DNA from: Lysinibacillus sp. G4S2
GTDB lineage: Bacteria > Bacillota > Bacilli > Bacillales_A > Planococcaceae
Direction: 5' to 3'
DNA length: 64,000 bases
Assembly: GCF_030348505.1 (NCBI RefSeq)
Contig: NZ_JAUCFJ010000002.1
Span: forward strand, 3,104,001 to 3,168,000
Shown here: positions 26,002 to 35,549 of the stretch, in pieces
Layout of the letters: the number at the start of each line of letters is the position of its first letter
Position numbering within the stretch: the first letter of the stretch is position 1
Position numbers and translations under genes: made by a program
Notes under the pieces: generated by a model
Told to the model about the DNA's origin: nothing
Database searches by the model: none
The model's input: the letters and a program-made list of their open reading frames with translations, nothing else

Positions 26002-27348
26002 AACTGAATTTTCTGTAATATGATCTATGCATAAAAAAATCCTTTATAATGGTTGGGCGGTAGTAAACCATCCAAATCCAAAATAAAGGACATACGCAAT
26101 GGATAAGTTTACACGAAAAACATCATTTGAACAATGGTTTTCACCTATTTCTTCTACACAAATGGAGGAATTAGTTGAAACTCATCAATTAAATTACTAT
26201 ACAAAGAAGCTTCACATCGCTTCATTTTTAAGATTATTACTGTTTGCGCAGCTGAATGAGACGGAAAGCCTACGTGCTATCAGTGACACGTTATTTTCAG
26301 ACGACTTACAAAAAGCAACGAATTTAGCATCCATCAGCTTTTCACAGCTAGGACGTCGGTTAAACCAAGTGCCAACTGAGTTTTTTCAACAGATTTTTCT
26401 AAACTTAGTCGAACAAATTCATACAAAATCAAATTTTGATCAACGCAGAAATACAACGACACCACTGAAAATAATTGATTCTAGCACATTACCACTGAAT
26501 CTAAATAATCATCGGTGGGCTGAATTCCGCAAAACAAAATCTGGTGTGAAGCTGCATTTACGCCTTGTTTACTTAGAAAACGGCTATTCTTACCCCGACA
26601 AAGCTGCACTGACAAATGCGAAAGAACATGATCGTGGCCAGCTAGAAGTCCTGGTCGATGACAAAGAATGCATGTACGTCTTTGACCGTGGTTACTTGGA
26701 TTATGAGCGCTTCGATCGTATGACAGATGATGGATTCTTCTTTGTCTCACGTCTGCGTAAAAATGCGGTAATACGTGTGCGTGAGCCATTTGAGCTACCT
26801 ACAGATTCTAAAGTGTTATCCGATGAAATGATTGTGATTGGCACGACGCAAAATCGTGCTGAAAATCTGTTCCGTCTTATTAAAGTATTGGATACGAAAG
26901 GTAATGAGTTACATCTCATTACCAATCGTTTTGATATAAGCGCTGACGAAATTGCGGAGCTGTATAAATCGCGCTGGGCAATTGAGTTATTTTTCAAATG
27001 GATGAAGCAGCACTTGAACATCAAGAAATTTTACGGGCAAAGCGAGCAAGCCGTGCATAACCAAGTGTACATCGCCATGATTGTCTACTGCTTAAATGTG
27101 ATAGCTCAGCTGGATACGAGTAGTACACGAACGTATTTACAAATTAGTCGGTGGTTAAAAGCCGCCCCATGGAAACCCGCACATATTTGGATTCGAAAAA
27201 TCGAAGGAAAAGCGATTCCATAAAGGTTTTCACACTTCTGTCGCCCTCGCCAAAGGATATAGTAAAAAAATGAATGTTTACTACCCTCTGCTTAAGTATC
27301 TTCGTTTTTATTCTAAAAAGATAAAAACAAAAAACAGAAAATTCAGTT
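26002..27348 (+). mobile_element. Intact IS4-family insertion sequence
   Basis: About 1347 bp bounded by perfect 15-bp inverted repeats, AACTGAATTTTCTGT at 26002 and ACAGAAAATTCAGTT ending 27348, enclosing one full-length transposase gene. The exact outer ends and the target duplication could not be fixed by eye. Confidence 0.82.
26099..27223 (+). CDS. IS4-family DDE transposase
   Basis: 374 residues, complete. The catalytic triad regions are present: first D in LKIIDSSTLPLN at about residues 122-133, second D in YVFDRGYLDYERFD at about 194-207, and the Y-(2)-R-(3)-E-(6)-K motif in YKSRWAIELFFKWMKQHL at about 298-315. No frameshift or internal stop, so the element may still move. The N-terminus (FEQWFSPISSTQMEEL) is the usual helical DNA-binding region. 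ATG lies about 100 bp inside the left inverted repeat. Confidence 0.93.
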   Translation: MDKFTRKTSFEQWFSPISSTQMEELVETHQLNYYTKKLHIASFLRLLLFAQLNETESLRAISDTLFSDDLQKATNLASISFSQLGRRLNQVPTEFFQQIFLNLVEQIHTKSNFDQRRNTTTPLKIIDSSTLPLNLNNHRWAEFRKTKSGVKLHLRLVYLENGYSYPDKAALTNAKEHDRGQLEVLVDDKECMYVFDRGYLDYERFDRMTDDGFFFVSRLRKNAVIRVREPFELPTDSKVLSDEMIVIGTTQNRAENLFRLIKVLDTKGNELHLITNRFDISADEIAELYKSRWAIELFFKWMKQHLNIKKFYGQSEQAVHNQVYIAMIVYCLNVIAQLDTSSTRTYLQISRWLKAAPWKPAHIWIRKIEGKAIP

Positions 27349-27420
27349 AATTTTTTGCGACGGTAGTGAGTTTACTTATATAAATTAAGTCCAAAAAATT
27401 TGATAAACCTATCAAAAAAA

Positions 27421-27466
27421 CTACATCATCCATTAGGCGAATCTGATGGATGATGTAGCTTTTTTC
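27421..27466 (-). terminator. Terminator of the L25/Ctc gene
   Basis: CTACATCATCCAT pairs with ATGGATGATGTAG around a 12-nt loop, with T-runs on both sides; 4 bp beyond the gene's stop codon. Confidence 0.85.
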
Positions 27467-27469
27467 TTT

Positions 27470-28096
27470 TTAAGCTTCTTCTGTATTTTTTCCAGTAGCT
27501 TCGATGACTTCAGGGACTGCATCCACTGTATCTTCCTGAACATTTTCAGCAGCAGGTGGTGTGATCGTCACTAATGTATAGTCATCTTCCTGTAAAATTT
27601 CAAAGGAAAACTTTTGACGAATATCTCCTACATACAGTGATGTCCCGATTGCTACATCAGTGACATCAACCTCTATTGTTTCAGGAATTTTTGTTGGATT
27701 TACTTTTATTCGAACTTCACGATTAGGCTGTAAGAGAAATCCACCATCTGCAACTCCAATGGCATGACCGGTAACCGTTACTGGAATATCGACCTCTAGT
27801 TCCTCTGACATATTAATGGACTTGAAGTCTACATGCTTAACATTGCCCTTTAGTGCACAGCGTTGTACTTCTGTTAATACTGCGTTTATTCTTTGACCGT
27901 CAACATCTAATTGAAAGACACTTTTATTTCCGAATGCCGCTAATATTTTTGCAAATATTCTCGCATCAAGCGATATCGCTGTTGGCTCCATTTGATAACC
28001 ATAAACAACTCCTGGAATTGCACCATTCTGTCTGAGTTGAGTTAATGATGATTGACGCCCTTTTTCGCGTTTCATTGCAGTTAAAACAGTACTCAT
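27470..28096 (-). CDS. rplY: Ribosomal protein L25 / general stress protein Ctc
   Basis: A 5S rRNA-binding protein of 208 residues with the two-domain CTC layout: an N-terminal L25 beta-barrel (about 1-92, including IPGVVYGYQMEPTAISLD and LKGNVKHVDF) and the C-terminal TL5-type domain (about 95-180, with VEVDVTDVAIGTSLYVGDI-like strands), then an acidic tail. In Bacillus, ctc is a sigma-B stress gene. AAGGGG is 9 nt before ATG 28096 but only 3 nt before the in-frame ATG 28102, so 28096 is chosen. Monocistronic. Confidence 0.92.
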   Translation of the reverse strand: MSTVLTAMKREKGRQSSLTQLRQNGAIPGVVYGYQMEPTAISLDARIFAKILAAFGNKSVFQLDVDGQRINAVLTEVQRCALKGNVKHVDFKSINMSEELEVDIPVTVTGHAIGVADGGFLLQPNREVRIKVNPTKIPETIEVDVTDVAIGTSLYVGDIRQKFSFEILQEDDYTLVTITPPAAENVQEDTVDAVPEVIEATGKNTEEA

Positions 28097-28262
28097 CGTC
28101 ATTTTCCCCTTTCATGGAAACTAGTCTCATAAAAGGTTTTGCCCGTTCTATAGATTTTTATACATTTTATCAATTTCTACAAGCAAAATGCGAAGCTTCC
28201 GAAATATTTCGGCGGCTGTCTCTTCATTTAAAAGGAAACTCCAGTAACATATTTTAGGAAAA

Positions 28263-28292
28263 TAAAAAGCCGAGACGTATTTATGCTCGGCT
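28263..28292 (-). terminator. Terminator of the second SLH-protein gene
   Basis: AGCCGAG pairs with CTCGGCT; on the minus strand TTTTTATTTT follows. 12 bp past the stop codon. Confidence 0.75.
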
Positions 28293-28304
28293 AATTTTAA
28301 ACTA

Positions 28305-29219
28305 TTATAATCTTCCAGCAGCGCTCAATGACACCGCTAGCATTTTGGCAAACTCTCCGCGTGTAATATATTGATTTGGTGATAGATTTGCATTGTAGTC
28401 TAGAGCGCCAATTGCATACAATGTCTCCGTATGACGCAAAGTTTCCCCTTGAAGATAGTAAGTATCTTGGTAAGGTAAAGCGGCATATTCTTCTTGTACA
28501 AAATCAACAGCATCTAATGTTCGACCAAGCATTAAAATTGCCTGCTGGCGTGTTATTTTTCCATTTGAATCAAATATTTCTGGCGATTTCCCTTTAATAA
28601 TCCCTAGAGAATGTAAGGCACCAACATATCCACCATACCAAGATTTTTTGGCATCAATGTCTTTGAATTGTGTTGTTTGTACTTGCTGAAAGCTGAATGC
28701 ACGTGCTAGTAATGCACTAAACTGAGCGCGTGTTAAGGAATCATTAGTGCCAAAATGATCAGCTGTTCTTCCTTGAATAATCCCCCGCTGCGCTAAAGTA
28801 CTAATATACGTACTGTATGCTGAATTACCTGTATCACGAAAATAATTTGGCTGTGGATTTACGAATTTTAAATCTGCATTATGATGAAGCGTTGCAACTA
28901 CTCTGTCCCCTAAATCTCGATAAGCAACTGGCTCCATTACGCCTTTTTTAGCAACTTGTTTTAAAACTCCATCCTGACCATTTTTAAAAATTTCCACTTC
29001 AAGAGGCTGTCGGTTATCGACAATACTAGCTTTAACGCTAAATATATCTCCTTTTTCAGATGCATTAATTGTAGCACCATATGCAGAGTAAACCGTCATA
29101 TTCGGTGTTTTCATATGTACATAATTCGTTGGCTCTTGATAGGCATATGCTTGTATGGGGGTAGCGAGTGATAAACCTAACATTCCTATTAACACTACCT
29201 TTGAAAATTTCCCCTTCAT
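28305..29219 (-). CDS. Secreted protein with C-terminal SLH domains
   Basis: 304 residues. A signal peptide (KGKFSKVVLIGMLGLSLATP then AYA) precedes a short N-terminal module of unknown role (about 28-115). Three SLH repeats fill the rest: TYISTLAQRGIIQGRTADHF with SLTRAQFSALLARAF, then YVGALHSLGIIKGKSPEIF with KITRQQAILMLGRTL, then ALDYNANLSPNQYITRGEFA. This anchors it to wall polymer. GGAGGAGC lies just before ATG 29219; the longer reading starts inside its own ribosome site. Three full repeats make it a better wall anchor than the protein at 11.6 kb. Confidence 0.9.
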   Translation of the reverse strand: MKGKFSKVVLIGMLGLSLATPIQAYAYQEPTNYVHMKTPNMTVYSAYGATINASEKGDIFSVKASIVDNRQPLEVEIFKNGQDGVLKQVAKKGVMEPVAYRDLGDRVVATLHHNADLKFVNPQPNYFRDTGNSAYSTYISTLAQRGIIQGRTADHFGTNDSLTRAQFSALLARAFSFQQVQTTQFKDIDAKKSWYGGYVGALHSLGIIKGKSPEIFDSNGKITRQQAILMLGRTLDAVDFVQEEYAALPYQDTYYLQGETLRHTETLYAIGALDYNANLSPNQYITRGEFAKMLAVSLSAAGRL

Positions 29220-29324
29220 ATTGCTCCTCCTTCTTTTCATCTAAAACTATCATACTAGATTTCGCTATGTAAAAATATAGTATTATTTGCACATACTCGA
29301 ACACTTTAGTTCTACAAAAAACTA

Positions 29325-29362
29325 CACTTTCAATTGTTCAGACTTACGAACAAATGAAAGTG
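29325..29362 (-). terminator. Terminator of the HAD phosphatase gene
   Basis: CACTTTCA pairs with TGAAAGTG, with inner TTGTTC/GAACAA complementarity extending the stem. Confidence 0.6.
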
Positions 29363-29378
29363 CAGCTCAAACATGCAC

Positions 29379-30083
29379 CTACAGAATTGTTATTTTATTA
29401 TCTAATAATACATGTAACTCATGAAGCTTTTTAATTTCAAAATGCGGTTGAATATCGCTTGTATTTTCAATACTACGTATATTAAACCAGCATGTATCTA
29501 TTCCGGCCTGTAATCCGCCTTTAACATCTGAAGTTAAAGAATCCCCAATAATTAGAGTTTTATCTTTATTTATATCATCGATACGTTCAAAAACATAATC
29601 GAAGAAAGCTGGCATTGGTTTTTGATAGCCTGTTTGTTCCGAGATAAAAATGCCTTTGAAAAATTGTGCTAAATTTGCATCCTCTAGTCGTTTATTTTGG
29701 GTAATTGTTTTCCCATTTGAAACAACATATAAATTATAGTTATCTGCAAGCTGTTCGATTACTTCGTAAGCACCGTCTACATAATGATGGGCCTCTTTCA
29801 AATATTTTTGAAAGATTGCTTCAAAGTACTCCCCATCTACATCTATGCCGAATTCCTTTAAAGCAATAGAAAATCTAGTGTTATGTAGTGTATTTTTAGA
29901 CACCTCTCCACGTTCAAAAGCACGCCACATCGATTCATTAATCTCTTTATAACGAGCAATCATCGCTGGGGTTGCTGCAATATTTTCCTGCTTAAATAAA
30001 CGATCAAGTGCTGCGTTTTCAGCTAAGTCAAAATCTAATAATGTGTCATCCACGTCAAATAATAATGTTTCATATTTAGTCAT
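29379..30083 (-). CDS. HAD-superfamily hydrolase, YjjG/YfnB-type nucleotidase
   Basis: A cytosolic phosphatase of 234 residues. HAD motif I is LLFDVDDTLLDF at residues 7-18, motif II NLYVVSNGKT at about 112-121, motif III lysine in GYQKPMPAFF at about 146-155 and motif IV TLIIGDSLTSDVKGG at about 172-186. The helical cap between motifs I and II is of the size seen in pyrimidine 5'-nucleotidase YjjG and YfnB, which clear non-canonical nucleotides. Monocistronic. Substrate is inferred from family. Confidence 0.9.
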   Translation of the reverse strand: MTKYETLLFDVDDTLLDFDLAENAALDRLFKQENIAATPAMIARYKEINESMWRAFERGEVSKNTLHNTRFSIALKEFGIDVDGEYFEAIFQKYLKEAHHYVDGAYEVIEQLADNYNLYVVSNGKTITQNKRLEDANLAQFFKGIFISEQTGYQKPMPAFFDYVFERIDDINKDKTLIIGDSLTSDVKGGLQAGIDTCWFNIRSIENTSDIQPHFEIKKLHELHVLLDNKITIL

Positions 30084-30341
30084 GTCATTTCCTACTTTCT
30101 TTGGTGCATTGTTACCATCTTGTTACTTCTATCATAACTCTTTTTTTAAAAAATAACAGTAAATGTACCCATCCACCTCTTTTTTAAGAAATGTCTTTTC
30201 GAAGAAAGTCGTTAAAAATATTCCTTAATTGCGTAAAAAATATGATCATCTTACCTAAAAATAGCCCTTTCGACAATTTCGTATTTGAAATTTTTAGCGA
30301 ATATGAGACAATAGAATGCTAGAAAGGAAGATGTACGAATT

Positions 30342-31454
30342 ATGACGACCCTACAAAAAATTACGCCTGTCTTTGATCCATGGGAAGCGTACTTAGATGT
30401 TGAACAACATGGGCATATGACCTTATCTAATATTGAATTCACAACGACAAATCTTTGTAATATGCGCTGTGCACACTGCGCAGTGGGTTATACATTGCAA
30501 ACTAAAGACCCTGAAGCATTACCAATCGACTTGTTAACGAAGCGTTTGGATGAAATTCCACACCTTAAAACGATCTCAATTACTGGTGGAGAACCGATGA
30601 TGTCTAAGAAATCCGTTCAAAACTATGTATTGCCTTTATTGAAATATGCACATGAACGAGGCGTGCGAACACAAATCAACTCTAACCTAACTATAGAGCC
30701 GGAACGTTATTTACTGATTGCACCGTATTTAGATGTGCTACACATTTCACATAATTGGGGCACGGTTGATGAATTTGTGGAAACTGGCTTTGCGATGATG
30801 GAGCGAAAGCCAACGTATGAGCAGCGTGCTGCTTTATTCCAACGCATGATTGATAACTCAAAAATGCTAGCAGAACACGGTGTAATGGTATCGGCAGAAA
30901 CGATGTTAAACAAAAAAACTTTACCATACTTAGAACATATCCATAACCAAATCATTAACGAAATGAAATGTGCACGCCATGAAGTGCATCCGATGTACCC
31001 TTCAGACTTCGCAAGTTCCCTTACGTCTTTATCACTTGAGGAAACTCGTGAAGCTATTCATCATCTACTTGATGTTCGAGATGAAAACACTTGGATGCTG
31101 TTTGGCACGCTTCCTTTCTATCCATGTAGCTTGAATGCAGAAGATCAAAAGCTTTTAAAACGATTAAGAGAAGCAAAAAACGTTACGATGCGTAATGATC
31201 CAGATGGGCGATCTCGCTTGAATATCAATATCTTTACAGGTGATGTCATTGTGACAGACTTTGGCGATACACCAGCACTTGGAAATATCGTGAACGATGA
31301 ACTACCTGCCATTTTTGATAAATGGATGGCAACAGATTTAGCAAAATCACTAAACTGTCATTGTCCAGCTGTAAAATGCTTAGGTCCAAACGTTCTTGTT
31401 AAAAATATGTATTATAAAGATGCACAGTTTGTTAGTGGCTCTGCTACTGTGTAA
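30342..31454 (+). CDS. yfkAB: YfkAB radical SAM protein
   Basis: A radical SAM protein of 370 residues. The 4Fe-4S cluster cysteines are in LCNMRCAHCAVGY at about residues 36-48, followed by the SAM-binding TGGEP at about 86-90 and INSN at about 119. A C-terminal Cys cluster (NCHCPAVKC at about 339-347) suggests an auxiliary cluster of SPASM-like kind. The full length matches the fused YfkAB form of Bacillaceae. Its reaction is unknown. AAAGGAAG precedes ATG; a good terminator follows. Monocistronic and likely constitutive. Confidence 0.9.
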   Translation: MTTLQKITPVFDPWEAYLDVEQHGHMTLSNIEFTTTNLCNMRCAHCAVGYTLQTKDPEALPIDLLTKRLDEIPHLKTISITGGEPMMSKKSVQNYVLPLLKYAHERGVRTQINSNLTIEPERYLLIAPYLDVLHISHNWGTVDEFVETGFAMMERKPTYEQRAALFQRMIDNSKMLAEHGVMVSAETMLNKKTLPYLEHIHNQIINEMKCARHEVHPMYPSDFASSLTSLSLEETREAIHHLLDVRDENTWMLFGTLPFYPCSLNAEDQKLLKRLREAKNVTMRNDPDGRSRLNINIFTGDVIVTDFGDTPALGNIVNDELPAIFDKWMATDLAKSLNCHCPAVKCLGPNVLVKNMYYKDAQFVSGSATV

Positions 31455-31460
31455 AAATGA

Positions 31461-31502
31461 AAAATGTCCAATGCAATAATCTATATGCATTGGACATTTT
31501 TC
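31461..31502 (+). terminator. Terminator of yfkAB
   Basis: AAAATGTCCAATGCA pairs with TGCATTGGACATTTT around a 10-nt loop, ending in T residues. Confidence 0.88.
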
Positions 31503-31610
31503 ATACTATATTATTGTTAAATAATTATTTCGGTTGCATTGAAAATTAAAAAGCATCATGTAGCTTCAAATTTTATAAAAAAGTGAATAAATACAAGATT
31601 TATCCATATT

Positions 31611-32294
31611 TTATATGTGTTTATCTTGAGGTAAATCTAAACTTTTTATTTTTTCAATTTCTTCTCTCGATAAGCCTAATAAATCCATTATTTCTTCAAC
31701 CGTTTGATGACGTTTCAGCAATTTTTTCACTATCTCTATTTGCTCTTGTTTACGCCCTTGCTCTATTCCTTGCTCTATTCCTTGCTCTAGTCCTTCTTTT
31801 ATTCCCTCTGTTTTTCCTTGTTCCCTTCCCTTATTGATTCCATCAATGTAGCGAGCTTCTTCATCTAGGATATACTTTAAACGAGATTGATAAGCAAGAA
31901 TTGTTTCAGGGGATTGACTGATTTCTTCCCATGTATCAAATGCTGCACGTAAGTTTTCATCCTCCATCGCTAACTCCTCCAATTCACGATATATCTCTGC
32001 ATATACTTTCTTATTACGACCATCGACCATACCAAGTAATAACAACCATCGAATTAATATATCATCGAGAGCATTCAACTTTTCTTCACACCAAAGCGAA
32101 ATAAACTTGTTTATCTCTATAAAGTGAATTTCCATCACATCTTCTTCTGGCGTTAGTCTTGATAATGTTGTGTCTTCATGTAGATAATAAGTACTATGAT
32201 ATGCTTTTTTATCTTTAAACATCGTAAAATAAAAACCTTTTCCATCTATGCTATATGTTTTAAGCGGTGTAAACCTTTTATAATAATCATACAT
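31611..32294 (-). pseudogene. Truncated Rpn-type nuclease/transposase paralogue lacking its catalytic domain
   Basis: 227 residues. From about residue 25 (FTMFKDKKAYHSTYYLHEDT) to the end it is nearly identical to residues 135-339 of the neighbouring full-length gene. The N-terminal 23 residues (YDYYKRFTPLKTYS) are unrelated and no PD-(D/E)xK domain precedes them; the frame is open about 20 codons further up but has no start or ribosome site. The C-terminal tail carries EGLEQGIEQGIEQGRKQEQ, one unit shorter than its neighbour and partly Leu to Ile. It may still be translated, but it cannot be a nuclease. Confidence 0.75.
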
Positions 32295-32344
32295 AAAAAT
32301 AGTATTGGCGATGGCTACATCTAATCTCGTCCATTTCTTAACAT

Positions 32345-32376
32345 AAAAAACTACCTAACGTCCGAGCATCAGGTAG
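32345..32376 (-). terminator. Terminator between the two Rpn paralogues
   Basis: CTACCT pairs with AGGTAG; on the minus strand TTTTTTA follows. It lies about 88 bp past the stop of the full-length gene and upstream of the truncated one. Confidence 0.55.
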
Positions 32377-32463
32377 CATCAATTTTATGAAAAAAACGAT
32401 AGATAAGAAATTTACTTTCACCATATTTATACTTACTAATTTTCTTTTAATGGTTTTAAATGC

Positions 32464-33483
32464 TTATTCTAGAGGTAAATTTAGACTTTTTATTCTCTCA
32501 ATTTCTTCTCTCGATAAGCCTAATAAATCCATTATTTCTTCAACCGTTTCATGTCGTTTCAACAATTTTTTCACTAATTCTATTTGCTCTTGTTTACGCC
32601 CTTGTTCTAGTCCTTGCTCTAATCCTTGTTCTAGTCCTTGCTCTAGTCCTTCTTTCATTCCCTCTGCTTTCCCTTGCTCTCTTCCCTTGTTTATTCCATC
32701 AATATAACGGGCTTCTTCATCTAGGATATACTTTAAGCGAGATTGATAAGCAAGAATTGTTTCAGGGGATTGACTAATTTCTTCCCATGTATCAAATGCT
32801 GCGCGTAAGTTTTCATCCTCCATCGCTAACTCCTCCAATTCACGATATATCTCTGCATATACTTTCTTATTACGACCATCGACCATACCAAGTAATAACA
32901 ACCATCGAATTAATAGGTCCTCAAGAGCATTCAACTTTCCTTCATACCAAAGCGAAATAAACTTGTTTATCTCTATAAAGTGAATTTCCATCACATCTTC
33001 TTCTGGCATTAGTCTTGATAATGTTGTGTCTTCATATAGATGAAAAGTATTGTGATAATTTTTGTTGTCTTTAAACATTGTGAAATTGCAAATATTGATT
33101 GTGATTGTTGGGCGTAACTCACTATAGCCCATCCCTCTAACTAGTTGCGACTCATACATTTTTGCCCAATAATATAGCGTTCTCTTTGTCATATCATGCT
33201 GATTAGATAGTTGAATTTCCACATTGATGAAGTCACCATTTTGTGTTTTCACAAGAATATCTAGTCGGGATTGTTTATCGTCCTGATATTCACCGCCCAA
33301 TTCATGCGGAATAAATGTTACTTCTTTAATAGTATTTCGTCCAGTAAGCTTTAAAACCGCATTCAAAAAGACAATTGTAATTTTCTTATTCTTCTCACTA
33401 CCGAACAATTGCTTGAAAGCAAAATCAACCTTCAAATCAAAAAACTTTTCTAACGGAATTCTTCGTATTGCTTTTCGATTCAT
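32464..33483 (-). CDS. Rpn family PD-(D/E)xK nuclease / putative transposase, full length
   Basis: 339 residues, the size of Rpn-type (recombination-promoting, DUF4351/PDDEXK_2) proteins. The opening FDLKVDFAFKQLFGSEKNKK at about residues 10-29 is the family start. The nuclease motif is visible as RLDILVKTQNGDFINVEIQLS at about 72-92, giving D, E and Q of the variant active site. A helical middle follows, then a repetitive tail EGLEQGLEQGLEQGLEQGRK at about 285-304. Family members promote RecA-independent recombination in E. coli; whether this one mobilises anything is unknown. A degenerate duplicate lies downstream. Confidence 0.88.
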   Translation of the reverse strand: MNRKAIRRIPLEKFFDLKVDFAFKQLFGSEKNKKITIVFLNAVLKLTGRNTIKEVTFIPHELGGEYQDDKQSRLDILVKTQNGDFINVEIQLSNQHDMTKRTLYYWAKMYESQLVRGMGYSELRPTITINICNFTMFKDNKNYHNTFHLYEDTTLSRLMPEEDVMEIHFIEINKFISLWYEGKLNALEDLLIRWLLLLGMVDGRNKKVYAEIYRELEELAMEDENLRAAFDTWEEISQSPETILAYQSRLKYILDEEARYIDGINKGREQGKAEGMKEGLEQGLEQGLEQGLEQGRKQEQIELVKKLLKRHETVEEIMDLLGLSREEIERIKSLNLPLE

Positions 33484-33640
33484 CAGGTATCACCCCTTTT
33501 TTATTACTATCATTATAGCATGGGCTTACTATTAAACCTCTATAAAACATCAAAAACAAATTATGTTACTCACAAAACCTTATTATGTGTAAAGAACTAT
33601 TAATCTCAGAGCCATCGAAGAAGAAAATATAGTTTCATAC

Positions 33641-33686
33641 AAAAAAGGAGCCATGTTCGTTTTACTGTAAACATAGCTCTTTTTTC
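33641..33686. terminator. Bidirectional terminator in the 33.5-33.8 kb gap
   Basis: GGAGCCATGTT pairs with AACATAGCTC with A- and T-runs outside. The 345-bp gap 33484-33828 otherwise shows no gene; this hairpin probably serves the LLM oxidoreductase on the minus strand. Confidence 0.65.
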
Positions 33687-33828
33687 GTTATTTTCCATAA
33701 CACTCCTTATATTTCTGCTACTACCAAAGGAACGGATTGTAGTATCCTTATCTATTACTGCCGCCAAACTTATGATTCTATATTTTGAAATGTAAGGTTT
33801 AATATATATACCTACATTTGTAACTACA

Positions 33829-34821
33829 TTATAATAATTCCTTTGCAAGTAGCTTATAGGAATTCATGCGACTTTTTAGTGCATATTGATTGCAGTTTAG
33901 CATCACTTCATCAAATCCATACTGCTCTTGCTCTGCTACTAAAAATGCAGCGATTTCCTTAGGAGTTCCGACAAGATTGGCTTTACGATTTTCGGCAATT
34001 GTCATTTTATCCAACTCCGTAAGTGGATAATCCTGTGCTTCTTCCGGTGACATCACTTGAATGATTTGTCCCTTCATAAGCTGAAGACGAGTAATATCAA
34101 TAGGCCTAGCCAAATATTCCGCTTCCTCTAATGTATCTGCAACTGTCGCCGCGTAAGTAACGATAATTTCCGATCTTTCCATATAATAGGAAGGAGTAAA
34201 GTAAGTTCGATACGTATCAAATATATCCTTTGACATATTTCCAGTGAAAAACTGCGCATATGAGTAACCCACACCTAATCGTCCCGCCTGCATAGCACTT
34301 TGACCACTGGATCCAAGCAACCAAGCCTCGGGTAATTGAATATTTACTGGTGCCGCTATCACTTGATCATAGACGTGCTCACCGGTTTTTTGGTTATTCA
34401 TCAGTTTTAAAATGATTTCAAGCTTATCATATTGCTCTGTAAATCGTTCTCTTCTACCTTCTGCTAATGCATAAATAGAGGCATGGTCGCCACCAGGGGC
34501 TCTGCCAACACCAAAATCTATACGGTTCGGTGCTAAGCCACTTAATGTTTTAAAAACCTCTGCCAGCTTGTATGGTGAATAATGCATCATCATCACGCCA
34601 CCGGTACCAATGCGAAGACGCTTTGTTTTCGCTGCTAAAAAAGCTGCTGTAACCTCAGGGGATGAACTTGCCAGCGAATGACTATTATGATGCTCTGCCA
34701 GCCACATACGATGATAGCCAAGTTCTTCACCTAATAGCGCTATTTGTTCTGTCCGCTGAAAAGATTCCTCAGCAGTATGACCTTTTAGTACAGGCATTTG
34801 ATCTAAAATACTTAATCTCAT
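33829..34821 (-). CDS. LLM-class (luciferase-like) flavin-dependent oxidoreductase, MsnO8 type
   Basis: A TIM-barrel monooxygenase-like enzyme of 330 residues using reduced flavin. Typical landmarks: LSILDQMPVLKGHTAEESF at the N-terminus, LGYHRMWLAEHHN at about 37-49, RLRIGTGGVMMMHYSPYKLAEVF at about 71-93, and RIDFGVGRAPGG at about 103-114. The C-terminal PKEIAAFLVAEQEQYGFDEVML block is the usual closing element. ATG at 34821 has AAAGGGGTG upstream; the GTG three codons earlier lies in that ribosome site. Substrate unknown. Confidence 0.92.
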   Translation of the reverse strand: MRLSILDQMPVLKGHTAEESFQRTEQIALLGEELGYHRMWLAEHHNSHSLASSSPEVTAAFLAAKTKRLRIGTGGVMMMHYSPYKLAEVFKTLSGLAPNRIDFGVGRAPGGDHASIYALAEGRRERFTEQYDKLEIILKLMNNQKTGEHVYDQVIAAPVNIQLPEAWLLGSSGQSAMQAGRLGVGYSYAQFFTGNMSKDIFDTYRTYFTPSYYMERSEIIVTYAATVADTLEEAEYLARPIDITRLQLMKGQIIQVMSPEEAQDYPLTELDKMTIAENRKANLVGTPKEIAAFLVAEQEQYGFDEVMLNCNQYALKSRMNSYKLLAKELL

Positions 34822-34895
34822 CAAACACACCCCTTTATCTCTATGACCTCCTCTTCACTCTAATATAGTAAGGCTTTTTTACAAAGCAAAAGACC

Positions 34896-35321
34896 TTACT
34901 CATAGGCAAGCTGCTTCAAATGCCATGTTTCATAAACCATGCCAATAAGCAATCGATTTTGTTCCGCACTCAATACTACATCATTAAATTTCGTTGCATA
35001 AACAGTAAATTGCTGAGTTTGTTCATCTACTACAAACTGTAAAATTGCATGCCCCTTTTCACCATGAAATGCAATATCACCTGATAATTCGACAACATGC
35101 TCGCCTGTTTTAGCCTTATAATATCGCCAATATGGTTCAAAAAATGCATAATTAAATGCATTTCGAACAGATACATCTGAAAAATTTTCCAAATATCCTT
35201 CTTTTACTATATCGATATACTCATGATCTGTTATATCTTTTTTAGCATTATAAACATACCCGACAAGCAACCCCATAAACACAACACAAATAAATACTCT
35301 TATATGATTTCCTAAACTCAA
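34896..35321 (-). CDS. Membrane-anchored hypothetical protein with extracytoplasmic domain
   Basis: 141 residues: one N-terminal membrane helix (about 8-25, VFICVVFMGLLVGYVY) followed by an exported domain of about 115 residues ending KQLAYE. The domain (NAFNYAFFEPYWRYYKAKTG, then HVVELSGDIAFHGEKGHAIL) looks like a small alpha-beta fold; no family is recognised with confidence. TTG is taken as start because it gives the intact helix, but AAGGGG lies 13 nt upstream, which is long; an out-of-frame ATG has the better spacing, so the start is uncertain and a small frameshift is possible. Confidence 0.65.
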   Translation of the reverse strand: MSLGNHIRVFICVVFMGLLVGYVYNAKKDITDHEYIDIVKEGYLENFSDVSVRNAFNYAFFEPYWRYYKAKTGEHVVELSGDIAFHGEKGHAILQFVVDEQTQQFTVYATKFNDVVLSAEQNRLLIGMVYETWHLKQLAYE

Positions 35322-35549
35322 ATGTCATCACGTCCCCTTCACGTAAAAAACACCTTTTCATACATAATACATTAAAAACATCACTTGAAATAGAATATTT
35401 TTGTTTTTTGTAGAAACCAAAGAGATTGAAAAGAGTTTTTAATACTACACTATCTAAAAAATTTATAGAGAAATACTATTAAAGCTATTTACAGCCATTT
35501 TTCATTTCGCTAATATCAAATTATTATTATAGAAAAGAGATGACCTACT

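Noticed and set aside
33606-33848. 80-codon minus-strand frame
   Set aside because: It covers the terminator hairpin at 33641-33686 and overlaps the end of the LLM oxidoreductase gene; no domain.
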